From: Euperipatoides rowelli | Lineage: Eukaryota; Onychophora; Udeonychophora; Euonychophora; Peripatopsidae | Direction: 5' to 3' (one strand) | DNA: 13,911 nucleotides | NCBI GenBank assembly: GCA_003024985.2 | Contig: PXIH01S0000735.1 | Shown: positions 1 to 9,185 of the stretch, one piece after another | Position numbering within the stretch: the first letter of the stretch is position 1 | Layout: every line of letters begins with the position of its first letter | The notes under the pieces: model-generated | The model's input: the letters and a program-made list of their open reading frames with translations, nothing else | Database searches by the model: none | What the model was told of the DNA's origin: nothing | Made by a program: the position numbers and the translations under genes

Positions 1-138
1 AAACCCTAATAGATTTTTTAAACTTGCTTTGACATAATTTATAACTTAATCATCATTATTTGAACTTTTAAATTTTTTTCAATTCATTTCCTAGCCTTAT
101 TAGTATATGGAAAAGATTTACAAGGTAGAGGTTAGTAA

Positions 139-620
139 AAAAGTAATAAAAATACTAGTAAAAAAAAAAAAATACAAGTTATATTTCTTATAAAAGTTAA
201 TGGGAGATTTGGCAAATCTATAGCAGTTCTTATAAAAAACGGGTTATATTTACAATTTTTGGTAACTTTTTGGGTTAACTCCAAGAAAGGAGAGGAATTG
301 AGGAAATTGCTAATTGATTTGAAAAACCTGAGAAGGGATAATCTTCTTTGACAAAGATTCCATGTTTAACAGCAATAATGCCGAAGTATAGTTAATAACC
401 TGATCCCTAAAAATAATTTTGAACACGTTTTTGAATGGCCTCAAGGTCATGAGATTGTTCGAAAGTCAAAGATGAATGCCAAGTCGGAGCACAATAATCC
501 AATATAGCCTATAGTGATGACCAAAACATTATGTAATGGCATTTGGGATTAGGTTTCTAGAGAAATTAAGCAAGAGTAGATAACATTCCCAATTCACACA
601 ATTGTGGATTTTATTTAAAT
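139..620 (+). other. unidentified frame with few stops, possible decayed coding segment
   Basis: One frame (positions 1 modulo 3) is open for 70 codons to tga at 349, for 43 codons from 376 to tag at 505, and again in shorter pieces to about 620. The translation includes charged helix-like text such as KKGEELRKLLIDLKNLRR (about 286-336), then FEHVFEWPQGHEIVRKSK (about 418-471), more protein-like than usual for AT-rich intron. No motif identifies a family and there is no start codon or splice framework. It may be a degraded transposon or processed-gene fragment, or chance. Confidence 0.25.
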
Positions 621-920
621 TTGAAAATTATCAACACTTTACAGGGCTTGCGAAATTTCACTAGCTTGCTCAATGCAAAATGCCTTAAGTATTTTTTCAC
701 GGCAATTTTTTTAATGCTCAAGGGAAAAAAAAACACAGCTTCAATGTGTATTAAAATAATCAATATTTAAGAATCACATTTATTAGAATTCGCCAATTCA
801 ATATTTTGAATAAAAACTAGACATTATGATGAAAATAAACATTTTAAGTTGATTTTTAAAGAACAAAATAATGAACTGAATTAAGAAAATTATTTTTCAA
901 GCCCATTTTTCTTGTATAGG

Positions 921-993
921 TCACAGCAAATATTGCTGCGAGTGGTAACAAAACCTGGCAGCATTTTTTCATTTCCTTGCGGCAATGCTGTGA
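921..993. repeat. 73-bp segment with inverted ends
   Basis: tcacagca at 921-928 is the exact reverse complement of tgctgtga at 986-993. The left arm also folds on itself (cagcaa, three bases, ttgctg). It could be a tiny foldback or a MITE fragment. Eight-base arms are short enough that chance is possible. Confidence 0.4.
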
Positions 994-1180
994 GTTTCTT
1001 GATTTGGCAAGCCTTGCTTTATCTATGGTATTTAAGGTATTAGCCTAAAATACATTAATGCAATCTACAGTAATTACAATCATCATAATTAATTGTATCA
1101 TCATGGTTCATTTTAAAATTCATTACAAATGACAGACAACAGACTATAGTCCAGTGAGGTTGTCCCTGGTCCTAATCTAA

Positions 1181-1295
1181 TTTTTTTTTTTTTACATAAA
1201 ATTTTGTTTATTTAAATTTTTTTTTTTTAATTTTTTATTTTATTTTTAGTAGCCTATAGGCTATTGAATCTTGGATTTTAATTAAAAAAAAAAAA
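1181..1295. repeat. A/T homopolymer low-complexity tract
   Basis: Two T runs, near 1181-1193 and 1218-1228, and one A run near 1283-1296 enclose a T-rich stretch and the palindrome tagcctataggcta (1250-1263). This is consistent with simple-sequence expansion or old poly(A) tails, with no element recognisable between them. Confidence 0.6.
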
Positions 1296-1585
1296 AACCC
1301 ATTAAAATACCAAACAACAAACTCCTAACCACAATTAAAAACAAACTTAGATTTTGTCCTTTTATTTATTGCTCTAACATTCTTATAAATCACTATTTTA
1401 AACATTTAAACTTAACATTTTTCAGCTAAGCGACTCCATATGGGGGCCCTGACTAAGAAATAAAGCCACATGTATATGAAAAACAAAGCCTGTAAAGTGA
1501 ATCTTTCAATCTGGTATTTCAAATTCTATAAAGGGTCCTATAAAACATCGGAAGGGGATCTGAATGTTAATAACTTATATTGTAA

Positions 1586-1605
1586 TGTGTGTGTGTGTGT
1601 GTGTG
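1586..1605. repeat. (TG)10 microsatellite
   Basis: Ten uninterrupted TG dinucleotides. They produce the artificial Cys-Val run in the open frame that covers 1470-1652. Confidence 0.95.
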
Positions 1606-1957
1606 GCAGTAAAAGTGGAGAGAAAATTTCCTCTTTTTTAAACTACAGATAAATAGAATTTTTAAATTAAATTTTTTAAGGAAATTAAACATTGTAAAAG
1701 GTAATTAAAAGTGGGCCATCATTTATTTACTATAAACTTGGTCCCATTCTATCAAATGTCATATTGAATTTTATTTTAACCATAAATCTGGCTAGTAATT
1801 GGTCTTAAACCATTTTTAAATCTGGAAATAAAGGATAAATTTATCCTGAATAAATCAATAAACATTGAAAAATTTATTAGCTATTTAAATTCTTTGAACT
1901 GTAAAGTTTGAAGTTTTTAGTTCATTGTAATTTTTTTATTTTGAATTCTTTTACTAG

Positions 1958-2114
1958 AAAGAAGTTCAGCAACATCAAGAAACTGTTGCAGCTATCCACT
2001 CTGCCCTGAATGATGCAGTCACTGTACACGGTGATCAAACAATAGAGGGAGAAGTAATATTTCAAAATCTTACTGTGGAGAAAGAAATTGAAGTGGAACA
2101 TCTTAATATTACTG
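1958..2114 (+). CDS. exon 1 of visible model: helix-like stretch plus repeat unit 1
   Basis: The exon follows a T-rich tract ending in ttttactag and stops before gtataa. It reads 52 codons plus one base with entry phase 0, and the other two frames contain stops. Residues 1-20 are polar and Gln/Ala-rich, likely helical. Residues 21-53 form the first repeat unit: GDQTIEG (25-31), F35, a strand-like LTVEKEIEVEHL stretch and a Thr-Gly end whose Gly codon is split by the intron. GDQTIEG parallels GDQEITG in exon 3, the best evidence that this is coding. Two sequons are present (N37, N50). The preceding exon must end in phase 0 and was not found with confidence in 1-1957. The antisense open frame over this exon (1922-2125) has no independent support. 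Confidence 0.82.
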
Positions 2115-3460
2115 GTATAACACACAACTTAGTTTGTTTACACCTATAGCCTATAATGTAAATTTTTATAAACTTCAACTCGTCTTCCTTAAATCTCAAT
2201 CCATTTCCTAATTTAATACATTGCACACTCAACTACAGTATATAACATGGCATTTTCTAGGGTTTTTAAGTTTTGTTGGTAAATCAGAAATTGGCAACAT
2301 GGATTTGTCCAGTATAATCCTTTTTAAAGTTTTTGAAACTTAAGTTCATATAATACACAAAGTATAAATTACTGATTCTATTATATAACTAATTTGTCAC
2401 ATGCAATGTAGAGTCCAATTTAAATTGTTTTCTGAAAACCATTAATTGATTATAGAACTTAAGAATAAACCATATTAAATTCTTTAATTTCAGCCTGTCT
2501 GTTTTCATTACCTGCCTCCCTGATAATTCCTCCTTTCCCATTTTTAGTATGCCAAAATTTTTGAAAAAAAAAATTCAAATTTGATTTGCATGTTCTAAAT
2601 GTTTACAGGCAACTAATATTGAAATAAGATATGAATAAAATTATAAATGCAGGCCCATTCCTATGGATGCTATCATAAGCTTTTTTTTTTTGCAGATCTG
2701 ATCTTATTTCTAACTATACTTAAGCCTATCCTTAGATCTTATAAACTCTTTACTACTCCCTCTTCCTCTAGCAATTAAATAAATTCACCTATTGGTTTAA
2801 AAACTATAATCAATTTAATATATTGTTAAACTTTCTAAAATTAAATCATCTTAGTCAAACTATTATGAAATTATAGGTTTATTCAATGTACAACAAAATA
2901 CAAATCTAATTCCTGGCTCAGTAAGGATGTAATTAGTTGCAAGAAGGGAACTAAGTTTAAAAAATACTAATGAATTCTCACAATATTTAGCTTGTAGCTT
3001 AGGCTACATTTGTAATTTAGATACTTACATTCTGTAATGCTGAGAAGGAAGAGATTTATTTTAAGTGTTTGGCTGTTAAATAACTTACCCCCAATTTGAG
3101 GCATATTGTCTCAATCTTTGAAAAAAAAACAAATCAACATTTAATTTTGAGTCCCAAATTTTTAGTTTGCTCCTGAAATAATTTTTTTAAATTATATTGG
3201 CCTAATAAACAATTTCTAAAAAAATAAATTCAAACTTATGCTTCATTTTTATTTTTTCCATCAAGCACTAGAATCAAGGATTTTATCTATTAAAATTAAA
3301 CTCTGTGATATAGCTTGATGTTACTCTTAGTAACTCCAATTCAACTTCATGTCTTACTGCATTCAGACGAAAAAAAATGATTAGATTAAAATTTGCACTA
3401 CTACAGTTCAGACTTCATAATTTGATATAAAAAAATTCCAAAAATATACCTTTTATGACA

Positions 3461-3515
3461 GGACTCTAGCTCAATTGATAAATCAGTCCTCTTTTGTACA
3501 GGAATTGAAACTCCA
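3461..3515 (+). repeat. tRNA-like segment, possible SINE head
   Basis: A seven-base lead is followed by tagctcaattga, which resembles the internal promoter box A and D-arm of a tRNA. About 36 bases after the start of that motif comes gaattgaaactcc, a weak match to box B and the T-arm. The spacing fits a tRNA. The arms pair poorly, so this is not a functional tRNA gene. A decayed tRNA-derived SINE is the likeliest reading, but no body or tail could be delimited and chance is possible. Confidence 0.35.
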
Positions 3516-4017
3516 TTACCTGTTTGGCATACTGCCATTCCCTCATTGTTATAGTAAAACATGTCTTAAGTAGAAATTCCTAAAATCATGTGGACAACAA
3601 AAATGACATTTTATCTTCACTAGCAAAACTGATTCTGCCACTTGAGAAATAAATAAAAATGGGTCCAGTGCCTTTTTTAGGTAAATGTTGCCCTGCTCTG
3701 TCTAAATATGAACTTGTAGGTTATCTATACTAGATTCTCTATTTTGAAGAGACAGGTCAAAAATTGGAATGGTATATCAAAATTTTATTTTTTGATGGAT
3801 CATTTCGTGAATTCAAAAGCTTAATAATTGTTTAATGTTTGACCCATTTGATTGTTTTTTGTTTATATTTAGAATTTTACTTTTACTGAGAAAGATAAAA
3901 TGCTTTAGTTTTATTAACTCCTTACTAACCATTTACAAACCTCTTGGTTTAAACATTAAGAATTGATAAATAAAAAATCAGATAACCGATGTTAGCAATT
4001 CAATGAATGTATAAAGA

Positions 4018-4225
4018 TGACCAACCGTCCTCTTTTAGGGAGAACAGTCCTCCTTTTTAAGGTCTGTCCTCCCTGTGTCCTCCTAAATGTCCTAAGTCCT
4101 TTGCGTGTGACATTTGTCTTTGACATGCCCAGATTTAATTTCTAGGTCTGACATTTTCTTTTTAAATAGGCCTTTTTACTCAGCTTACTACAAAAATTAT
4201 TTTCATATTAAAGGACAGTTGGTCA
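4018..4225. mobile_element. MITE-like element with terminal inverted repeats
   Basis: The left end reads tgaccaaccgtcct and the right end, reverse-complemented, reads tgaccaactgtcct, one mismatch in 14. Just outside, taaag on the left mirrors cttta on the right, so the inverted repeat may run further with a one-base indel. The roughly 208-bp interior has no coding capacity, as expected of a non-autonomous DNA transposon. The left half carries six GTCCT motifs, at 4027, 4047, 4065, 4077, 4089 and 4096. No clear target-site duplication was found and the superfamily is not assigned. It lies inside intron 1. Confidence 0.62.
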
Positions 4226-4964
4226 CTTTAATATTATACATTATTAGTGTATTAACTAATGTTGCAAATTGCAATGAATAAAAAGTTTTTTATTCACTAT
4301 TTTTTAAGTATTGATTAATGGTTATCAAAATGTCAATACAACTTTTTATCAGAATATTTACAAACAAAATAAAATTGTCATGTGTCCTTTCATTGAAAAA
4401 TTCACCTTATGTGTAGGTTTAATCAATGGACTAGCTTGACATTTAGCAAAATAGGGAAAGCCTAATTATTTTTAAAGGATAGATAAAGTATAAAATTGAT
4501 TACCATAGAATACAAAACCTATGCACATTAGGAATTTTAGATATTTTCGTAAATAGGAAAATTACAGACTACCACCTGAAATAATCAGCTAGGTGGGTTT
4601 AAGATAAAACTTGGTCACTCAGGAATATAAATCTCAGGACTGCAGGGGGAAGGGTTGAACCTTATAGAAATCATTGAAGCACAGTTACAAGTGATCAGTG
4701 TCACCTTTTATATGATATAAAAATATTAAATATTCCAGAGAAAGTTTAGAGTATTACTTGCGTTTAGAAAATATGGCGGCTTAGTGATGATTCTGGTATT
4801 TTAAATCATTAACTGTATGATGGTTTTCAATCTGAATTTTTCAGATTGATATACAACCAGAGGACGGACAGAAATGAAGTTATTTATTTATACAGATAGA
4901 AATTGCTGCTGCTCAATCTTACCTGTTATACAGAAATTTAAAAATTAATGAATTTTATTTTCAG

Positions 4965-5078
4965 GTGATCTGATTTATGAAGGTTATGAGTCATCGATAA
5001 TTCCATCTCTTGAAAAGATGAACAGAGATTTGGCTGGGATTAACGAATCTATCATTGAAATTGCAGAACGCTTAAAAG
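4965..5078 (+). CDS. exon 2: helix-like linker, phase 1-1
   Basis: The exon lies between ttttattttcag and gtaaaa. It is 114 nt (38 codons), enters and leaves in phase 1, and so could be included or skipped without a frameshift. It encodes residues 53-90 and completes the Gly53 codon. It lacks the [IV]xG..F signature. It is rich in Glu, Ile, Leu, Asn and Lys, with the spacing of an amphipathic helix over residues 64-90, and carries sequon N79. It separates the glycines of units 1 and 2 by 72 residues instead of about 40-46, so it acts as an insertion between repeats. Support comes from an open frame that matches on both sides, good splice sites and protein-like composition. Confidence 0.78.
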
Positions 5079-5161
5079 GTAAAACATTTAACCGGAAGTT
5101 TACAAGTTTATTTCCACCCCCTTAACACCCAACATTTTAAATTAAAAACCTCATTTAACAG
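5079..5161 (+). other. intron 2, 83 bp
   Basis: A short intron with donor gtaaaa and acceptor catttaacag. Its internal tract is pyrimidine and A-rich. No other feature fits within it. Confidence 0.78.
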
Positions 5162-5309
5162 ATGCTGTCCTCTTGGAAGGAGATCAAGAAATAACTGGAG
5201 AGAAAAAGTTTACAGGTGATGTGAGTGTTGAATTTTTGACTGCTGACAGACTAGATGTTGGTTCCATTAATGGTGTGGATATGAGCGATCTTTTTGACAA
5301 AACATTTAG
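5162..5309 (+). CDS. exon 3: repeat unit 2
   Basis: The exon runs from after tcatttaacag to before gttggt: 148 nt, entering in phase 1 and leaving in phase 2. It encodes residues 91-139 and the first two bases of Arg140. This is a near-ideal unit: EGDQEITG (96-103), F107, GDVSVEF strands, DRLDV, then SINGVDMSDLF (125-135). The open frame continues past the exon into intron sequence with no repeat pattern, and the ORF there would otherwise begin at a TTG codon that is an internal leucine. The phase-2 end differs from its neighbours, but the join with exon 4 gives TFRIDK, closely parallel to TVRIDK at residues 303-308, which supports the splice. Confidence 0.88.
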
Positions 5310-8300
5310 GTTGGTTTTATTTCAGTCTTTTTGTTTATTCAATGTAATTTATAGATACTCAAATGTTTTTATTGACATTTTATAAAGAATTGTCTTTCAT
5401 ACAAAAGTTAAGGCCAAACATGTAAACAGTAACTACTTCCCCCTTAATTTTGAAGTTGGACCAGTTTGTATTATTTATTTATCAAAGGTTTAGACTTCAG
5501 TTAGTCTATACAGTAACAAAACAGTTAAAACATTTATAAATAGAATCAAGACATAAATACAGCACACATAGTTTACTTTACAATACTAACCAATAATCAA
5601 ATAGTGATTAAAATCCTAAAGTTACATAATTCTATTTCATATACATAGTTTACTAGGGATCCTATCCAAAAATTGACCCCCTATAACTTCTCAGCTATTC
5701 CCATCTCATTGTATGTAGCTAATCCAGTACATCATCCTAATTCTCTCAATATACAGTATGTCCAGTTCCCTCCCAAAATTAGTTTTGCCTGTGTCAGAGA
5801 ACCTCTGGTAGTTATTCCAAATTCTTATTTCTCTTCTAAAGATTGATCTCAAAACAACACATTTTTGAAATAAGGTGTCTTTAAACAGTTTGTGTGATCT
5901 AATGCTGGTTCTGTCATTTATGATAAAGAAGTTATTAATATTTTCCTTTTATAACCACCTCCCTAAAGACACATAAGATCATTCCTTAAAATTCTGACTT
6001 GGTCTTAGTAAGTTAATCTTTGATATTCTTTATGGTTTTTATTTTTTTTAGACCTTTTATGTTTTTAGTAGACTTTCTGAAAGTTTTGCCTAATTTCTTT
6101 ATAGATTTATAGTTTTTAATAAAGATGGAATTAGAACCATGGTCAATTAATGGTTGGCTATAATGGCGTAAATAGTTTCAAATGTTCTTATACTCGTGTT
6201 TTTTATATTGTTTTTGTCAAATCCAAAGGACCTTATTCATTTTTAAATCAACATCGTAGAAGTGATTATCAAATTTATTTCAATTTATTGTCATATTTGA
6301 CTCCTAAATCCTTTATATAATCTGCAGATCTAATTATCTTGTCTGCTATAAAAAAGTTCTTTATTAGATTTGTTTTTATTATACTATAAAGGTTTTTTCA
6401 TTATTAATGTTTAACATGTCAGTTTGACACATAATTACCAATTTATTTAGCATTATTTGTAAATGTTTGGCATCAATATAATTTTTTACACCCATTACTA
6501 TTTTTACATCTGCATAGAGCAGAATATTATGTTTAAATGTTTTAGCAATAAAGGTGCTGCCAGTACACTGCCTTGTGGCAGACCTTTGTTAATTATTTTT
6601 GGGGTAGATCTAGAATTATGTCAACTATTTTCCTATTTGTAAGGAAACTCCTGTATCCATTTTATCAAGCTGTTAGGAAATTTCAATGAAACTAATTTAT
6701 TGATTAAAATGTTATGGTTTACGGAATCAAACGCTGAAGCAGTCTATAGATCACATCAGTTGGATATTTAAGGTTGTCATTTTTTATAAGTTTTTTTTGG
6801 AGGCTTAATAAATTAGTATTGATTTGACTTCTTTTTAATGAAGCCATGCTTGTTAGTTGGGAAAAGATCATTTTATAATTTAGTCTGTTACTAATGACTT
6901 TTCAATAATTTTTGCCATATTGGATAAGTGGCAAATTGGTGGGTAATTTGTAATTTTTTTTTCCTTTTTTGTGTTTTGGATAGATACCAGTTTTCCAGAT
7001 TTCTGGAAAGTAACTGTTCTAATGAGTAGGTTAGATATTGCTACTATGACATTAAAAAAAAATTGGTCATTGTTTTATCAAATAATTAGAAATGTCATCA
7101 ATACCTGTTACTAATAAGAGTTTTATTTTTAATGTTATTTATATTTGTATACCAAAGCATTTCTGAAGTAGGGTTAAATTCTTTCATTTTATGTTATATC
7201 CAAGGTTTGAAATAGAAAAAATAAACTAAATAGTTCATTTCTTGATCATTAGAGATTATTTTGTTAATATTTAATTCCTTAATTAAATTTGGGTTTGAGA
7301 ATAATAATACATTTCTTGATTTTCATAATTAGATTTTTCCTTCATATAGAACTCTTTTTTTTGTAGATAAGTTTGTTACCAGAGATTTTGTATTTTTTTG
7401 TGGTTTTCAGACATTTTATTAATTTTGTATAATTTAAGTTTATTTTTACTCATTCTTTGTCTAACCATTTATTATTGCTTTTATTATGACCTGGGATTTG
7501 CCTATTTTTTTTACTATATCTATAATTTCAATTTTCCCAATGTCAGTGTCTATGTAATCAATGTTATGAATGCATGGTGAGGTGTCAATTAGATCTAGCA
7601 CGTTATTTAGATGTGATAATTGATTTGCTAATTAAAACATCAAGGTCCCTTTTCCCCCTCATATTTTTCTTCCAATACTGTACATAATTTTTTATTTAAT
7701 TACCTTTGTCATGCAACTAATATCTGAAGGACTAGGTAATAAAGGATCAAAAGTGAATTTTAGTTGACTGTCAATTCAATTTCTTATTGAATCAAAGGTT
7801 TGTCTTGATCCAAATCACACACCCCTGACTGTCTTCACATACTACTTTAAAGAATGAGTAGTTTGCTTATTAATGTAAATATGTAATCCAAACTTTTTAG
7901 TAAATTGCCACAATACCAAACCAATAGCATTTCTTTTGTCATACTTAGTTAGACACTATAATTAGTCTTGTCAGTTTTGGTTTGTTATTTGATTTAATGC
8001 CAGTTAAAATCTAATTGTGACTATCTTGCCTCTTATACAGACATTTCTTAGGTCAATATTCACAATGTGGTTATATTTGACATTACTGTTCTGTAAAAAG
8101 CTTAGCCATTGTAATAGTTCAAATAGTGGAAACCGAAGGACTTAAGATTTTTCCACACCTCTCCCTCAAGTTTTCATATTAGATGTCTTTCAAAGGAGGT
8201 GGTTTATAAAATAAACCCCTTTTTCAACAAACAGTGCTCTCAAAAAGACCAATACTGTATGGAATTTCAATTTGGCTTTTTTTTATTTTGTCTAAAAGGT

Positions 8301-8843
8301 CTTCCTATTTTGTGAAAGTCGCTAATACAAGTCTTGAAGGTTAACCAATAGTTTTAATTTTAAAAGGCTGGCCACTGGTCACATTATAGAGGTTGTCTTT
8401 ATGTCATTTGTGTGAAAAATTGATCAGTGAATTGATTGTGGTCCTTAAAGGCAGGTGTTTGAATAGCAGAGGTCTCCGGCCGGAATTTCTGATTAAAAAC
8501 AAAGGCATGGCCAAAATGAAAATATTGGGCAAATATTACACTTACTGAAAGTCTAGATTTTTCCAAGATTGTTTTAAAATTAAATAGCTTTTATATTTGG
8601 TTTTGATTCATACAGTGCCCAAATAAGTTTACAACTTCAAAAGCTGTAAAATGAGATTTAATTTAAATGATTGTTTTTATTTTAAACATTTCAGTATGGT
8701 AATTTAGAAATTCATTGATCATAAAAAGGACCGAAGTGGCAGACCTAAAAACCATATACTGAATAAATCTTCCTTCATAATAAAAGAGCTTTTTGTTTTA
8801 GCTTTATTTCTAATTAAATCTAAACTTATTGTGTTCTTTTAAG
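5310..8843 (+). other. intron 3, 3.53 kb, hosting an antisense LINE relic
   Basis: Donor is gttggt and acceptor is gtgttcttttaag. About half the intron is a decayed reverse-transcriptase segment on the minus strand (about 5790-7480). The flanks at 5310-5790 and 7480-8843 are AT-rich, show no repeat-unit coding sequence and may include untranslated or upstream parts of the same element. A short duplicated-looking stretch lies near 8363-8490. This is the largest intron fully contained in the window. Confidence 0.75.
5790..7480 (-). pseudogene. decayed non-LTR retrotransposon reverse transcriptase (CR1/Jockey-like)
   Basis: Read on the minus strand, from high to low coordinates, fragments in several frames give the ordered hallmarks of a non-LTR reverse transcriptase. 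They are an NKWLD linker motif (about 7457-7480), ITNYPPI with HLS..AKIIEK (about 6901-6957), an INKLVS-like stretch (about 6660-6725), GLPQGSVL (6561-6584), YADV where YADD is usual (about 6505-6516), KDLGVKYD (within 6278-6325) and a C-terminal TSIRSHKLF...RIWNN block (about 5805-5935). Frameshifts and many stops separate the blocks, so it is inactive, and the second catalytic Asp of YADD reads Val. The endonuclease end was not recognised, so the copy may be 5'-truncated. Boundaries are approximate and may extend beyond. It sits antisense within an intron of the host gene. Confidence 0.85.
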
Positions 8844-8986
8844 GATTGATAAACCTGAACCTATTCAAGGTAGAACAGTATTTCAAGATTTAACAGTTGA
8901 AGGGAATGTAAACATTGATACTACAATTAATGGTATTGATTTGAGTGAAGATGTTGTCACAGTGAATACAGAGCAAACCATTACAG
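8844..8986 (+). CDS. exon 4: repeat unit 3 and start of unit 4
   Basis: The exon follows gtgttcttttaag and ends before gttagt: 143 nt, entry phase 2, exit phase 1. It completes Arg140 and encodes to Thr187, with Gly188 split by the intron. Unit 3 shows PIQG (146-149), F153, LTVEGNVNI strands and TINGIDLSEDV (167-177). Unit 4 begins at residue 178 and reaches EQTIT (183-187) at the exon end. The acceptor aag is less common than cag or tag, but the frame, the RIDK parallel and the repeat register all fit. The overlapping minus-strand open frame at 8890-9072 crosses this exon and the next intron and has no support. Confidence 0.87.
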
Positions 8987-9065
8987 GTTAGTAAAACAGA
9001 AAAAATAAGCTTATATAATTGTAGCTGAGTTAAAAGTGATAATAAAAAATGATTACCCTTTATAG
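8987..9065 (+). other. intron 4, 79 bp
   Basis: A short intron with donor gttagt and acceptor ccctttatag. It is phase 1, splitting the Gly188 codon of the I-T-G motif. Confidence 0.85.
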
Positions 9066-9185
9066 GTTCCAATAGCTTTGCTGGTCATGTTACTGTGCAC
9101 GGTAATATGGAGATAGAAGGAAAAGTGAATGGATTAGACTTCCGTAAAGATCTTGTACCATTAGATGGTGACGTAATGATTACAG
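9066..9185 (+). CDS. exon 5: single-unit cassette (unit 4)
   Basis: Exactly 120 nt (40 codons), phase 1-1, between tttatag and gtaaat. It runs from Gly188 to Thr227, with Gly228 split, so one exon equals one repeat period. Features are SNSF (189-192), HVTVHGNMEIEG strands (195-206), KVNGLDF (207-213) and the start of the next unit, DVMIT (223-227). The unit has drifted: the FR pair at 213-214 replaces the usual LS. Because the exon is symmetric and one period long, its loss or duplication would keep both reading frame and repeat register. Confidence 0.88.

Larger units (their letters stand above)
1..1957 (+). other. upstream flank or intron before exon 1
   Basis: Because exon 1 enters in phase 0 and has no initiator Met, this stretch should be an intron, perhaps with unseen exons. 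It holds an unidentified frame with few stops (139-620), an inverted repeat (921-993), A/T homopolymer tracts (about 1181-1295) and a microsatellite (1586-1605). No promoter or CpG-rich block was recognised. The acceptor of exon 1 (ttttactag) closes the region. Confidence 0.6.
2115..4964 (+). other. intron 1, 2.85 kb, AT-rich with repeat relics
   Basis: Donor is gtataa and acceptor is ttttattttcag. The intron contains a tRNA-like segment near 3461-3515 and a terminal-inverted-repeat element at 4018-4225, listed separately. The rest is AT-rich sequence with short homopolymer runs, and no segment matching the repeat unit was seen on either strand. Confidence 0.75.

Noticed and set aside
1-12. 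aaaccctaat, telomere-like start
   Set aside because: Only a single unit is present; no tandem telomeric repeats follow.
1922-2125. 67-codon minus-strand open frame
   Set aside because: It is the antisense shadow of exon 1, which has a repeat pattern on the plus strand; the minus frame has none.
7398-7580. 60-codon plus-strand frame, hydrophobic and rich in Phe, Tyr, Leu
   Set aside because: It overlaps the antisense side of the LINE region in T-rich sequence; the hydrophobic text comes from base composition, not a membrane protein.
8890-9072. 60-codon minus-strand open frame
   Set aside because: It crosses exon 4, intron 4 and the start of exon 5 in antisense and shows no protein pattern.
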